A DNA stretch of 6,826 bases. Origin: Acidimicrobiia bacterium (lineage in GTDB: Bacteria; Actinomycetota; Acidimicrobiia; Acidimicrobiales; AC-14). The notes beneath the pieces were generated by a model. That model did no database searches. It had not been told where the DNA came from and saw nothing but the letters and a program-made list of their open reading frames with translations. The DNA is taken from the NCBI GenBank assembly GCA_019243595.1, contig JAFAUA010000447.1, forward strand, positions 1 to 6,826. The letters are read 5' to 3'. The position numbers were made by a program, and so were the translations under genes. Of this stretch, positions 1 to 6,102 are shown one piece after another; position 1 is the stretch's first letter, and every line of letters begins with the position of its first letter.

Positions 1-1072
1 GGTGGGCGCCCAGGCAGAAGTGCTCGGCGATGCCGAACGAGAGATGGGGGTTGGGGTCGCGGCGGATGTCGAACTTCTGCGGGTCGGCGAACACCTCCTC
101 GTCGCGGTTGGCCGACGTGTAGACCATCGCCACTTTCTGGCCCGCCTCGATCTTGGTGCCCGACAGCTCGGTGTCCTCCGCCGCGGTGCGCCGGAAGTAG
201 TGGAGTGGGTTGGCCCAGCGGAGGATCTCCTCCACCGCGCCGGGCAGTAACAATGGGTCGGCGCGCACGTCGGATAGCTGGTGGGGGTGGGTCAACAGGG
301 CGTGCAGCCCGGACGACAGCATCGACTTGGTCGTGTCGTTGCCGGCGGTGACCATCTGCACGAAGAAACTGCCGAAGTCGACGTCGGTCATCGGCGCACC
401 GTCGTCGCCACCGAACGAGGTGCCGAGGATCAACGACGTGAGGTCGTCGATGGGCTCCCCCGCCCGCCGGCGGCCCGCGAACTCGATGGCGTACATGGCC
501 ATCTCGACCGAGCCGCTCGACGCGTCCTCTCCCCCGCTGAGCTCCTCGTCCTGCGTGCTCGTCGACATCTCGGCCCAGCGCTGGATGCGGTCCCAGTCCT
601 CACGCGGGATCCCGAACAGCTCGCCGACGACCTGGGACGGCAGCTTGGCGCAGACGTCGTGCACGAACTCGACGTCGCCCTGCTCGCGGGCGGCACCGAG
701 GATCTCCTTGCAGATCACCCGCACGCGCTCCGCCAGGCCGGCGATCGCCTGGCGGCCGAAGTGCGGGACGAGCGGACGCCGGTAGCTGGCGTGGCTGGGC
801 GGGTCCATCGCCAGCAGCATCATGCGCATCATCGCCAGCTGGTCGGGCTCCAGGTCCTCGACCACCACGCCACCCAACGACGCCGAGAACGGCGAGGGGT
901 GCTTGGCCACGTGGGACACGTCGCCGTGGCGCAGGATCGCCCAGCACCCACCGCCGTCGGCCATCGGCTGCCAGTGGACGGGATCGGTGCGCCGGAGCTC
1001 GGCGAATGCCTCGTGCGGAGGGCCGTCCACGTAGGTGTCGGGGTCGAAGATGTCGAGCGTCGAAACGTCCAT
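1..1072 (-). CDS. Cytochrome P450, CYP124/125/142-like, C-terminus cut by window edge
   Basis: Heme-thiolate monooxygenase, expected to be soluble and to hydroxylate a hydrophobic substrate using electrons from a ferredoxin and reductase, neither of which is in the window. The frame is open from the ATG at 1072 to the left edge, giving 357 residues; about 50 are missing compared with a usual length near 400. Visible landmarks: C-helix segment MDPPSHASYRRPLV (89-102), I-helix oxygen-activation motif AGNDTT (243-248), ExxR as E282-R285, and heme loop FGIAEHFCLG (346-355) with proximal ligand Cys353. The stretch HYFRRTAAEDTELSG (291-305) followed by SANRDEEVF resembles the actinobacterial CYP124/125/142 group, which oxidises steroid side chains and branched lipids; this is family resemblance and does not establish a substrate. 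Oddity: the usual Gly at position 4 of the heme loop is Ala349. The gene is divergent from the cupin operon, 56 bp away, with no clear Shine-Dalgarno. The P450 assignment is certain; the subfamily is tentative. Confidence 0.96.
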   Translation of the reverse strand, partial: MDVSTLDIFDPDTYVDGPPHEAFAELRRTDPVHWQPMADGGGCWAILRHGDVSHVAKHPSPFSASLGGVVVEDLEPDQLAMMRMMLLAMDPPSHASYRRPLVPHFGRQAIAGLAERVRVICKEILGAAREQGDVEFVHDVCAKLPSQVVGELFGIPREDWDRIQRWAEMSTSTQDEELSGGEDASSGSVEMAMYAIEFAGRRRAGEPIDDLTSLILGTSFGGDDGAPMTDVDFGSFFVQMVTAGNDTTKSMLSSGLHALLTHPHQLSDVRADPLLLPGAVEEILRWANPLHYFRRTAAEDTELSGTKIEAGQKVAMVYTSANRDEEVFADPQKFDIRRDPNPHLSFGIAEHFCLGAH

Positions 1073-1128
1073 CCCGGCAGAGCTTACGGACCGGTGGCCC
1101 TCTCTGTAACGGCGATACGGTGGACGCC
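1073..1128. promoter_or_regulatory. Divergent promoter region between P450 and cupin operon
   Basis: This 56-bp gap must hold the promoters of both directions. Towards the P450 there is GTTACA (minus strand, 1110-1105), an 18-bp spacer and TAAGCT (1086-1081), with 8 nt to the ATG. Towards the cupin, TACGGT (1116-1121) fits the actinobacterial TANNNT -10 pattern and lies 7 nt before the ATG, but no good -35 is visible. Both spacings, with no strong Shine-Dalgarno, suit leaderless or near-leaderless transcripts. The hexamers are seen in the sequence; promoter activity is inferred. Confidence 0.5.
1103..1118. promoter_or_regulatory. Candidate TetR operator, copy 1
   Basis: GTAACGGCGATAC (1106-1118) is an odd-centred imperfect palindrome around G1112, with five of six arm positions paired. 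It overlaps the P450 -35-like GTTACA and abuts the cupin -10-like TACGGT, so a bound repressor could block both directions. Bases 1101-1116 match 3455-3470 at 12 of 16 positions, and the dyad centres coincide in that alignment. Assignment to the TetR protein encoded at 2846 is inference. Confidence 0.35.
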
Positions 1129-1587
1129 ATGACGATCACCAACGAGGTGCCGACTGCGGTCCACATCGGTGCCGACGAGCTCCCGTTCGTCGACATGGGA
1201 GACGGCAGCAAACTGAAGGTCATCCAAGTCAAGGAGCGCGAGGGCCTCTGGATCGTGGAGAACATCTTCCAGAGCGGCTACGAGGTCCAGCGCCACCGCC
1301 ACACAGGGCCTGTGTACGCCTACACAACCTCGGGGGCGTGGAAGTACAAGGAGTACCCGTACGTCAACCGCGCCGGCTCGTTTCTCTACGAGCCCGCCAA
1401 CTCGGTGCACACACTCCAGAGCATCGAGGACAACACCCACGTGTGGTTCCAGATCTACGGCGCCAACCTCAACCTTGACGCCGACGGCAACGTCGAGAGC
1501 GTCGTCGATGGCGCCCTCGCGCTGGCCGGTTATTACGCCTTGTGCGAGGCCGAAGGCCTTCCCCGCCCGAACGTCCTCGTCGACTGA
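1129..1587 (+). CDS. Cupin protein, 2,4'-dihydroxyacetophenone dioxygenase-like (ChrR-type cupin)
   Basis: A 152-residue single-domain cupin resembling the 2,4'-dihydroxyacetophenone dioxygenase family, whose characterised member uses non-heme iron to split a hydroxyketone C-C bond, giving 4-hydroxybenzoate and formate. Motif 1 begins at Gly50 and contains H56-R-H58. Motif 2 is readable as Gly83-x5-Pro89 followed by His94. Likely metal ligands are H56, H58, H94 and an acidic residue, Glu75 or Glu88. The canonical motif-1 glutamate three to four residues after HxH is absent (GPVY follows), as in this subfamily. The start was set at the ATG at 1129 because the fold begins soon after and the in-frame extension upstream runs back into the P450 gene. 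It lies 4 nt upstream of the hydrolase gene and is the first gene of the plus-strand operon. The substrate is unknown; an isomerase or a ChrR-like sensing cupin are alternatives. Confidence 0.9.
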   Translation: MTITNEVPTAVHIGADELPFVDMGDGSKLKVIQVKEREGLWIVENIFQSGYEVQRHRHTGPVYAYTTSGAWKYKEYPYVNRAGSFLYEPANSVHTLQSIEDNTHVWFQIYGANLNLDADGNVESVVDGALALAGYYALCEAEGLPRPNVLVD

Positions 1588-1591
1588 GCGC

Positions 1592-2842
1592 ATGACTCCC
1601 TCCCCCACCCTCGCCCCCGCCGGCGAGCCCGAGGTCGAAGACGAGCGGCCGTCGATCTTCGACCCGCTGTCCCGCTGGCAGCAAGTGCTGACCCCGCTTC
1701 CGAGGGCCGGCCTCTTCTACGTCCGGTCGTGGCCCAACTGGATCCAGCACCGCAACGACGACGGGGTGCCGGCGCCCTTCCCCTCGCTTCTTCTGACCGG
1801 TCACGCGCTGCTCGACGAAGCCGTCATCGCCGGCTTCCGGGTGATGAAGCCGCCCAACCCGGCGTCGTTGCTGGTTCGCGCCGAAGCCGAAGCTCAGGTC
1901 GCGATCAACCTCTACAGCGACCGCGGTTTCCTCTCCGATCCGGCGTCGTTCTATCCGCAACCGCCGGCCATCGAGCGACCGACGATGCGGCCCGACCACG
2001 CCCGCAAGCTCCGCTACGAACGCATGTCGTTCGAGAGCCTGTACGAGCCGTTCGACGAAGAGCCCGGCCGCGACCGGTGGCTGTCCTACACGGCCAACCG
2101 GCGCGCCCGTGCGTGGGTGCTGCGCCACCCGGGCGCTCCCCGCCCCTGGCTGGTCTGCGTCCACGGCACGGCGATGGGCAAGGCCAGCAGAGACCTCGCC
2201 CTCTTCCGCGCCCGGTGGTTGCACGAGAGCCTCGGCATCAACCTCGTCTTCCCGGTGCTGCCGTTGCACGGTCCTCGGGGCGACGAGTTGCCGCCGCACG
2301 CGGCGTTCCCCGGCGAGGACCTGATGGACAATGTCCACGGCATCGCCCAGTCGGTGTGGGACGTGCGCCGGCTCGTGCGGTGGGCGTCTGCCCAGGGCGA
2401 CGGCCAGCCGGTCGGCATCACCGGCATCTCCCTCGGCGGCTTCGTCACCGCCATCGTCGCCGGCCTCGAGCCCGACCTGGCCTGCGCCATCCTCGGCGTG
2501 CCCGCCGTCGACCTCATCGACCTCATCGACCACCACACCACCCGCCAGCGCGACCCGCAGTACCTGCGCATGATCGACCTCGCCCGACAGGTCGGCACGG
2601 TCGTCTCGCCGCTTTCGGTTACCCCCCAGCTGCCAGTCGATCGCCGGTTCATCTACGCCGGGCTGGCCGACCGCCTCGCCCATCCCCGCCACCAGGTGGG
2701 GCGCCTGTGGGAGCACTGGGGCAGGCCCGAGGTCGTCTGGTACAAGGGCGGACATGTGGCGTTCTCCCGCAACAAGGGAGTCGGTCGGTTCATCCGCCAC
2801 GCGCTGGAGTCGTCGGGTCTCACCACCGCGACCGGCTCGTAA
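1592..2842 (+). CDS. Alpha/beta hydrolase, serine-type, about 160-residue N-terminal extension
   Basis: A 416-residue cytoplasmic hydrolase with no signal peptide or membrane segment. The alpha/beta core starts near residue 165. It shows the oxyanion-region strand WLVCVHG (186-192), HGPRG (226-230), nucleophile elbow GISLGG with Ser280, probable acid Asp360 in GLADR, and catalytic His388 in GGHVAF. The order Ser-Asp-His and the spacing are normal for the fold. Residues 1-160 are unusual: a Pro/Glu-rich head, then a probably helical region with no motif I recognise, which may form a lid or an oligomerisation segment. The start is the ATG at 1592, 4 nt after the cupin stop; the longer in-frame extension would overlap the cupin gene and is not needed. 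There is only a weak Shine-Dalgarno, so translation is probably coupled to the cupin. The family covers esterases, C-C hydrolases (as in meta-cleavage pathways) and lactonases. In this context cleavage of an ester, lactone or diketone intermediate is plausible but unproven. Confidence 0.9.
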   Translation: MTPSPTLAPAGEPEVEDERPSIFDPLSRWQQVLTPLPRAGLFYVRSWPNWIQHRNDDGVPAPFPSLLLTGHALLDEAVIAGFRVMKPPNPASLLVRAEAEAQVAINLYSDRGFLSDPASFYPQPPAIERPTMRPDHARKLRYERMSFESLYEPFDEEPGRDRWLSYTANRRARAWVLRHPGAPRPWLVCVHGTAMGKASRDLALFRARWLHESLGINLVFPVLPLHGPRGDELPPHAAFPGEDLMDNVHGIAQSVWDVRRLVRWASAQGDGQPVGITGISLGGFVTAIVAGLEPDLACAILGVPAVDLIDLIDHHTTRQRDPQYLRMIDLARQVGTVVSPLSVTPQLPVDRRFIYAGLADRLAHPRHQVGRLWEHWGRPEVVWYKGGHVAFSRNKGVGRFIRHALESSGLTTATGS

Positions 2843-2845
2843 GGG

Positions 2846-3463
2846 GTGGCGCCCGCCGACCAGCAACGCATCGTCGCCGCGGCGCGGGAGCTGATTGCGG
2901 CCGGCGGCGTCGACGCCCTCAGCATGCGCAAGTTGGCGGCCGAGGTGGGAGTCGCCCCCACGGCGATCTACTGGCACATCGGCAGCCGGGAGGACCTGCT
3001 CAACGCAGTCCTCGACGCCATGATCGGCGACCTTCCGCCGATCGCGGCGCGCGGGTCGTCGCCGCGCGCCCGGCTTGTCTCCGTCGCCCGGTCGATCCGG
3101 GATCAGGTGCGCGGCACGACCGACGCCCAGCAGCTGGCGGCCGAGCTCGGGCGTACCGCCGAGCTGTCGTTCCCCGGCCAGGTCGCACTGACACGGGAGA
3201 TGCAGGCCGCCGGCGTCACCGGGTCCGACGCCGCCCAAGCCGTGCGCGCCGTGTTGTTCCTGGTCGGCGGCTTCATCCTCCTGGAGGACAACTTCGCCCA
3301 CCGCCAGCCGGGCAGCCGCACCACCCAGGAGCTCTGGGACGCGCTGGACGACGACACCATCGATCCCGCGCTCCGCAAGGCCATGGCGAAGCCGGCCAAC
3401 ACCGACACGCTGTTCGACTACGCCGTCGACCGCCTGCTGGCATCGGTCTTGGGTTCTATGTAA
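2846..3463 (+). CDS. TetR-family transcriptional regulator
   Basis: A 205-residue regulator. Residues 5-52 form the TetR DNA-binding domain: helix 1 around QQRIVAAARELIAAGG, a helix-turn-helix around MRKLAAEVGVAPTAIYWHIGSREDLL (27-52), and the hallmark TAIYWH recognition segment. Residues 55-205 are a helical ligand-binding and dimerisation domain, including a hydrophobic helix near AVRAVLFLVGGFILLEDNF (132-150), so a hydrophobic ligand is likely. The GTG at 2846 was chosen because the TetR N-terminus fits directly and the hydrolase stop lies only 3 nt before it. The purine run AAGGGG directly abuts the GTG, too close for an ordinary Shine-Dalgarno, so reinitiation after the hydrolase stop is likely. 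Both genes are in the same frame. Being embedded in the enzyme operon suggests it regulates that operon, and probably itself, through the dyads at about 1103-1118 and 3455-3473. Confidence 0.94.
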   Translation: MAPADQQRIVAAARELIAAGGVDALSMRKLAAEVGVAPTAIYWHIGSREDLLNAVLDAMIGDLPPIAARGSSPRARLVSVARSIRDQVRGTTDAQQLAAELGRTAELSFPGQVALTREMQAAGVTGSDAAQAVRAVLFLVGGFILLEDNFAHRQPGSRTTQELWDALDDDTIDPALRKAMAKPANTDTLFDYAVDRLLASVLGSM

Positions 3464-3473
3464 CAGTGTTCAA
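3455..3473. promoter_or_regulatory. Candidate TetR operator copy 2 / internal promoter region before decarboxylase gene
   Basis: AACA-G-TGTT (3462-3470) is a perfect odd-centred palindrome around G3466, with further partial symmetry out to 3459/3473. A second dyad, GTTC-AA-GAAC (3468-3477), overlaps it. The stretch is AT-rich against a GC-rich background and straddles the TetR stop codon. It aligns with copy 1 at 1101-1116 (12 of 16 identical, same centre). AACAnTGTT cores are common in TetR operators of actinobacterial lipid genes, from general knowledge. No convincing -35/-10 pair was found. Confidence 0.38.
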
Positions 3474-3482
3474 GAACTCGCC

Positions 3483-3490
3483 GAAGGGGG
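3483..3490 (+). promoter_or_regulatory. Ribosome binding site for decarboxylase-family gene
   Basis: GAAGGGGG ends 4 nt before the ATG at 3495. It is one of the clearer Shine-Dalgarno sequences in the plus-strand operon and supports that start and independent initiation after the 31-nt gap. Confidence 0.6.
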
Positions 3491-3494
3491 CGCC

Positions 3495-4271
3495 ATGACC
3501 ATCCGTTACGGGGCACGACCGCCGGAGGAGCGGCGCAACCGCGAGGTCGAAGCCGTCCAGAGCAAGATCTGGACCCAGGCGGTGACCGTGGTGTTCGAGA
3601 CCGACCCCGAGGTCATCGCCTCGGTGCTGCCACCGCCGCTGGAGCCCTCGGACCCCACCGCCCGGCTGCGCATCGCCATCGTCGACATGGGCACTGGCCT
3701 CAAGCCCTTCGGAGCCGGCTGGTTCGGCGTGCGATGCCGGCACGAATCGACCGAAGGCGAGTACGCCCTCTTCATGCCGATGACCACCGAGCAGTCGGTG
3801 ATCGGAGGACGCGAGACGTTCGGCGAGCCCAAGAAGATCGCCGACGTCACCCTCCACCTCGACGGCGATCGGGTGGCCGCCCACATCGAGCGCATGGGAT
3901 TCCGCGTCGCCGAGGTCGCCGGCCAGTTGAGTGACGACCGGCCCGGCTACGAGAAGGACAAGGTCGACTTCTACTTCAAGGTCAACCCGAACCCGTCGGG
4001 TGCCGGCCTCGACGGCGACCCGCCGTTCGTCTACTGCCATCGCCACGAGTCGGCTCGCAACGTGCGCGCCATCGACGGCGAGGTGAAGCTCATGGAGTCA
4101 CCGCTCGATCCGGTGGCGGATCTCCCCGTGCGCAGCATTGTGTCGATGGAGTACGCCGAGCTGTCGAGCAGCCAGCGGGGCGAGATCGTCGGGCGGGTCC
4201 CGGCCGAGTCGCTGCTCCCCTACGTCCACCAGCGTTACGACGACCTCTCGGTGCTGGGGGCAAAGTCATGA
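3495..4271 (+). CDS. Acetoacetate decarboxylase family protein
   Basis: A 258-residue protein, close to the usual length of the acetoacetate decarboxylase fold. The key motif GGRETFGEPKK (104-114) carries the lysine pair: Lys113 is the expected Schiff-base residue and Lys114 the neighbour that lowers its pKa, as in the clostridial enzyme. The preceding strand segment EYALFMPMTTEQ (89-100) also fits the family. Classical members decarboxylate acetoacetate to acetone; many actinobacterial homologues act, or are presumed to act, on larger beta-keto acids, and some superfamily members are aldolase-dehydratases using the same lysine. A larger substrate is likely here because it sits with a P450, a hydrolase and an amidohydrolase. 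The start is the ATG at 3495 with a good Shine-Dalgarno. Its stop overlaps the start of the amidohydrolase gene (ATGA), implying coupled translation and probably sequential or stoichiometric function. The family is certain; the reaction is not. Confidence 0.93.
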   Translation: MTIRYGARPPEERRNREVEAVQSKIWTQAVTVVFETDPEVIASVLPPPLEPSDPTARLRIAIVDMGTGLKPFGAGWFGVRCRHESTEGEYALFMPMTTEQSVIGGRETFGEPKKIADVTLHLDGDRVAAHIERMGFRVAEVAGQLSDDRPGYEKDKVDFYFKVNPNPSGAGLDGDPPFVYCHRHESARNVRAIDGEVKLMESPLDPVADLPVRSIVSMEYAELSSSQRGEIVGRVPAESLLPYVHQRYDDLSVLGAKS

Positions 4272-5518
4272 GCGAGCGCTACTGCATCGTCTCCGCCGAC
4301 GGACACGCCGGACTGCCGGCCGACGAGTACCGGCAGTACCTCGACTCGAAGTTCTACGGCGCCTTCGACGAGTACCTGGCCGAGCGCCACGCCCGTCGCG
4401 ACGAAGCCCTGAAGATGAACTACGACTACATCATGGGCTGGGAGACCCAGAACGAAGAGGGTCTCAAGGGCGCCTACGACGCGGCAGTGCGCAACAAGGA
4501 GCTCGACGCCGATGGTGTGTCGGCCGAGGTGATCTTTGCCGACGCCGACGCCATCACCGGCATGGCGTCGCCGCCGTTCGGCGCCGGTCTGTCGGCCGGC
4601 GAGATCGACGACCCCGACCTGGCGTTCGCGGGCGCGCGCGCCCACAACCGCTTCCTCGTCGACCTGTGCTCCGACAGCCCCGAGCGGCGGGCGGGGATCG
4701 CGTTGGTACCGATCTGCCATAGCCCCGAGCGCGCCGTCGAGGAAGTCGAATGGGTCGCCCAACACCCCGGCATCCGCGGCGTGATGGTGCCGACGATGTG
4801 GCACGACCGCCCGCCGTACCACGACAAGATCTACGACCCGGTGTGGGCCGCGTGCCAGGCCCACGGTCTTCCTGTGCACACTCACTCGGGTGAGGCGCCC
4901 CAGGCCGAGTACGGCGACCACATCGGCATCTACCTGGCCGAGGTCGTGTGGTGGGCGGTACGCCCGGGCTGGCACATGCTGTTCGGCGGCGTGTTCGAGC
5001 GATATCCCGACCTCAAGTTCGTCGTCACCGAGGCCGCGGCGTACTGGGCCAACGACATGATGTGGAAGTGGGACCAGTACATGGGCGGCGGCCACACCAC
5101 CAAGAAGATGGCGGCCATGCTGAAGGGTCGCATCTCCAAGCTGCCGTCCGACTACTTCGGGACCAACCTGTTCATCGGGGCGTCGACGATGTCCAAGGAG
5201 GAGATCCGCCGCCGTCACGTCATCGGCTGCGACGTGATGATGTGGGGCACTGACTATCCCCACCCCGAGGGCACGTGGCCGCACACGGTGGAGCGCCTGC
5301 AGTCGTCGTTCAGCGACGTTCCGGTTGAGGACACCCGCAAGCTCCTCGGCGAGACGGCGGCCCGCGTCTACAACTTTGACCTCGACGAGCTGCGTCCCAT
5401 CGCCGACCGGGTCGGCCCCACCCCCGAGGACCTGGGCCAGGATCCGAGCCTGCGCACCGACCCCGACGAGGTCGCCAACGCCCGCTGGTGGAAGAAGGAG
5501 TACGGGATCACCGGTTAG
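4268..5518 (+). CDS. Amidohydrolase-2 family metal-dependent hydrolase or decarboxylase
   Basis: A 416-residue TIM-barrel protein of the ACMSD/gamma-resorcylate decarboxylase-like amidohydrolase group. Metal-site landmarks: SADGHAG with Asp11 and His13 after strand 1, HTHSGEA with His204 and His206, FVVTEAAAYW (251-260) on a later strand, and the family signature MWGTDYPHPEGTWP with Asp329 as the catalytic and metal aspartate. The C-terminus carries a charged extension (about 375-416) found in many actinobacterial homologues. Members either hydrolyse C-N or C-C bonds or decarboxylate aromatic and unsaturated acids without redox chemistry; sequence alone does not decide between these. The start is fixed by the 4-nt ATGA overlap with the decarboxylase-family gene and a GGGGG Shine-Dalgarno at 4256-4260, 7 nt upstream. 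No signal peptide or membrane segment is seen, so it is cytosolic. Coupling to a Schiff-base decarboxylase-fold protein suggests consecutive steps. Confidence 0.93.
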   Translation: MSERYCIVSADGHAGLPADEYRQYLDSKFYGAFDEYLAERHARRDEALKMNYDYIMGWETQNEEGLKGAYDAAVRNKELDADGVSAEVIFADADAITGMASPPFGAGLSAGEIDDPDLAFAGARAHNRFLVDLCSDSPERRAGIALVPICHSPERAVEEVEWVAQHPGIRGVMVPTMWHDRPPYHDKIYDPVWAACQAHGLPVHTHSGEAPQAEYGDHIGIYLAEVVWWAVRPGWHMLFGGVFERYPDLKFVVTEAAAYWANDMMWKWDQYMGGGHTTKKMAAMLKGRISKLPSDYFGTNLFIGASTMSKEEIRRRHVIGCDVMMWGTDYPHPEGTWPHTVERLQSSFSDVPVEDTRKLLGETAARVYNFDLDELRPIADRVGPTPEDLGQDPSLRTDPDEVANARWWKKEYGITG

Positions 5519-5527
5519 TCCGCGCTC

Positions 5528-5543
5528 GGTAGTACGTCTTACC
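5528..5543. promoter_or_regulatory. Interrupted palindrome upstream of PPOX gene
   Basis: GGTA-GT-ACGT-CT-TACC is symmetric at 12 of 16 positions and sits in the 28-nt gap between the amidohydrolase stop and the PPOX ATG, 3 nt before the start codon. The PPOX gene has no Shine-Dalgarno here, so a separate, possibly leaderless transcript controlled at this site is conceivable. It does not resemble the other two candidate operators. Function is inferred only from symmetry and position. Confidence 0.3.
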
Positions 5544-5546
5544 AGT

Positions 5547-6077
5547 ATGGAAGTTAAGAACCTCGGAGAGCTGTACGACCTGCCACCGATGGACTGGGCG
5601 GCCGTCGAAGCCCGCCTCGAGCAGGACATCACGATGGCGCCCGACAGCGGCGGCCCCAATCGCCACTCGTGCTGGCTGGCGACGATCAACCCCGACGGCA
5701 GCCCCCACGTGAACGGCATCGGCGCCCAGTGGCACGACGGGGCATGGTGGTTCGAGACCGGCGAGTCCTCGCGGAAGGGGCGAAACCTGGCCCGCGACCC
5801 GCGCTGCACGATGAGCATCGGCGTCCGCGAGTTCGATCTCGTCGTCGAGGGCACGGCCGCCAAGATCACCGACCCGGCGACGGTCGCCGAGATGGCACAG
5901 GTGTGGGCGGACGGCGGCTGGCCCTGCCGCGTCGACGACAGCGGCATCGCGCTCACGGCCGACTTCAGTGCCCCGTCAGCCGGACCCCCTCCGTGGCACG
6001 TCTACCGGATCACGACCCGCCGGGCGACGGCGCTCGGCACCGTGATGCCCGGCGGCGCCACCCAGTGGACGTTCTAG
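5547..6077 (+). CDS. PPOX-class split-barrel flavin/F420-dependent protein
   Basis: A 176-residue protein of the pyridoxamine-5'-phosphate-oxidase-like split beta-barrel class, most like the actinobacterial flavin/deazaflavin oxidoreductases (FDOR-B) that use F420, FMN or FAD for reduction. Diagnostic segments: WLATINPDGSPHVNGIGAQWHDGAWWFET (43-71), the first barrel strands, and SSRKGRNLARDPR (74-86), the basic loop that normally contacts cofactor phosphate. These are followed by CTMSIGVREFDLVVEGTAAKITD (87-109) and the end strands WHVYRITTRRATALG. It probably acts as a dimer in the cytosol, reducing an enoate or quinone-like intermediate. The start is the ATG at 5547 because the longer in-frame extension overlaps the amidohydrolase gene. 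It is the last gene of the plus-strand run and converges with the VOC gene 25 nt away. F420 versus FMN use is not decided by the residues I can read. Confidence 0.88.
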   Translation: MEVKNLGELYDLPPMDWAAVEARLEQDITMAPDSGGPNRHSCWLATINPDGSPHVNGIGAQWHDGAWWFETGESSRKGRNLARDPRCTMSIGVREFDLVVEGTAAKITDPATVAEMAQVWADGGWPCRVDDSGIALTADFSAPSAGPPPWHVYRITTRRATALGTVMPGGATQWTF

Positions 6078-6102
6078 GCACCCTCGCCGACGGCACGACT
6101 CG

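Noticed and set aside
240..252. A rare TTA leucine codon in the P450 (residue 276), as in bldA-controlled Streptomyces genes.
   Set aside because: A single TTA in a gene from an unidentified actinobacterium is not evidence of developmental control.
600..1265. A minus-strand open frame overlapping the P450 start region and the cupin gene.
   Set aside because: It lies in a different frame from the P450, has a shadow-type composition and crosses the divergent promoter.
1475..1591. Longer N-terminus for the hydrolase, starting inside the cupin gene.
   Set aside because: It would overlap the cupin by over 110 bp, adds sequence of shadow composition, and the ATG at 1592 directly follows the cupin stop.
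1469..3301. A long minus-strand open frame (about 610 codons) opposite the hydrolase and TetR genes.
   Set aside because: It is low-complexity, rich in Arg/Gly/Asp/Val, has no recognisable domain, and covers two well-supported plus-strand genes. Such frames are expected opposite GC-rich codons.
5325..5546. Longer N-terminus for the PPOX protein, starting inside the amidohydrolase gene.
   Set aside because: The added residues are an out-of-frame reading of the amidohydrolase C-terminus; the split-barrel domain begins after the ATG at 5547.
4235..5956. A minus-strand open frame (about 573 codons) opposite the amidohydrolase and PPOX genes.
   Set aside because: No family features; it mirrors the codon bias of clearly homologous plus-strand genes.
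6078..6102. Possible bidirectional terminator between the convergent PPOX and VOC genes.
   Set aside because: Only a trivial GCC-GAC-GGC symmetry is present, with no stable stem and no T-run. No intrinsic terminator can be supported.
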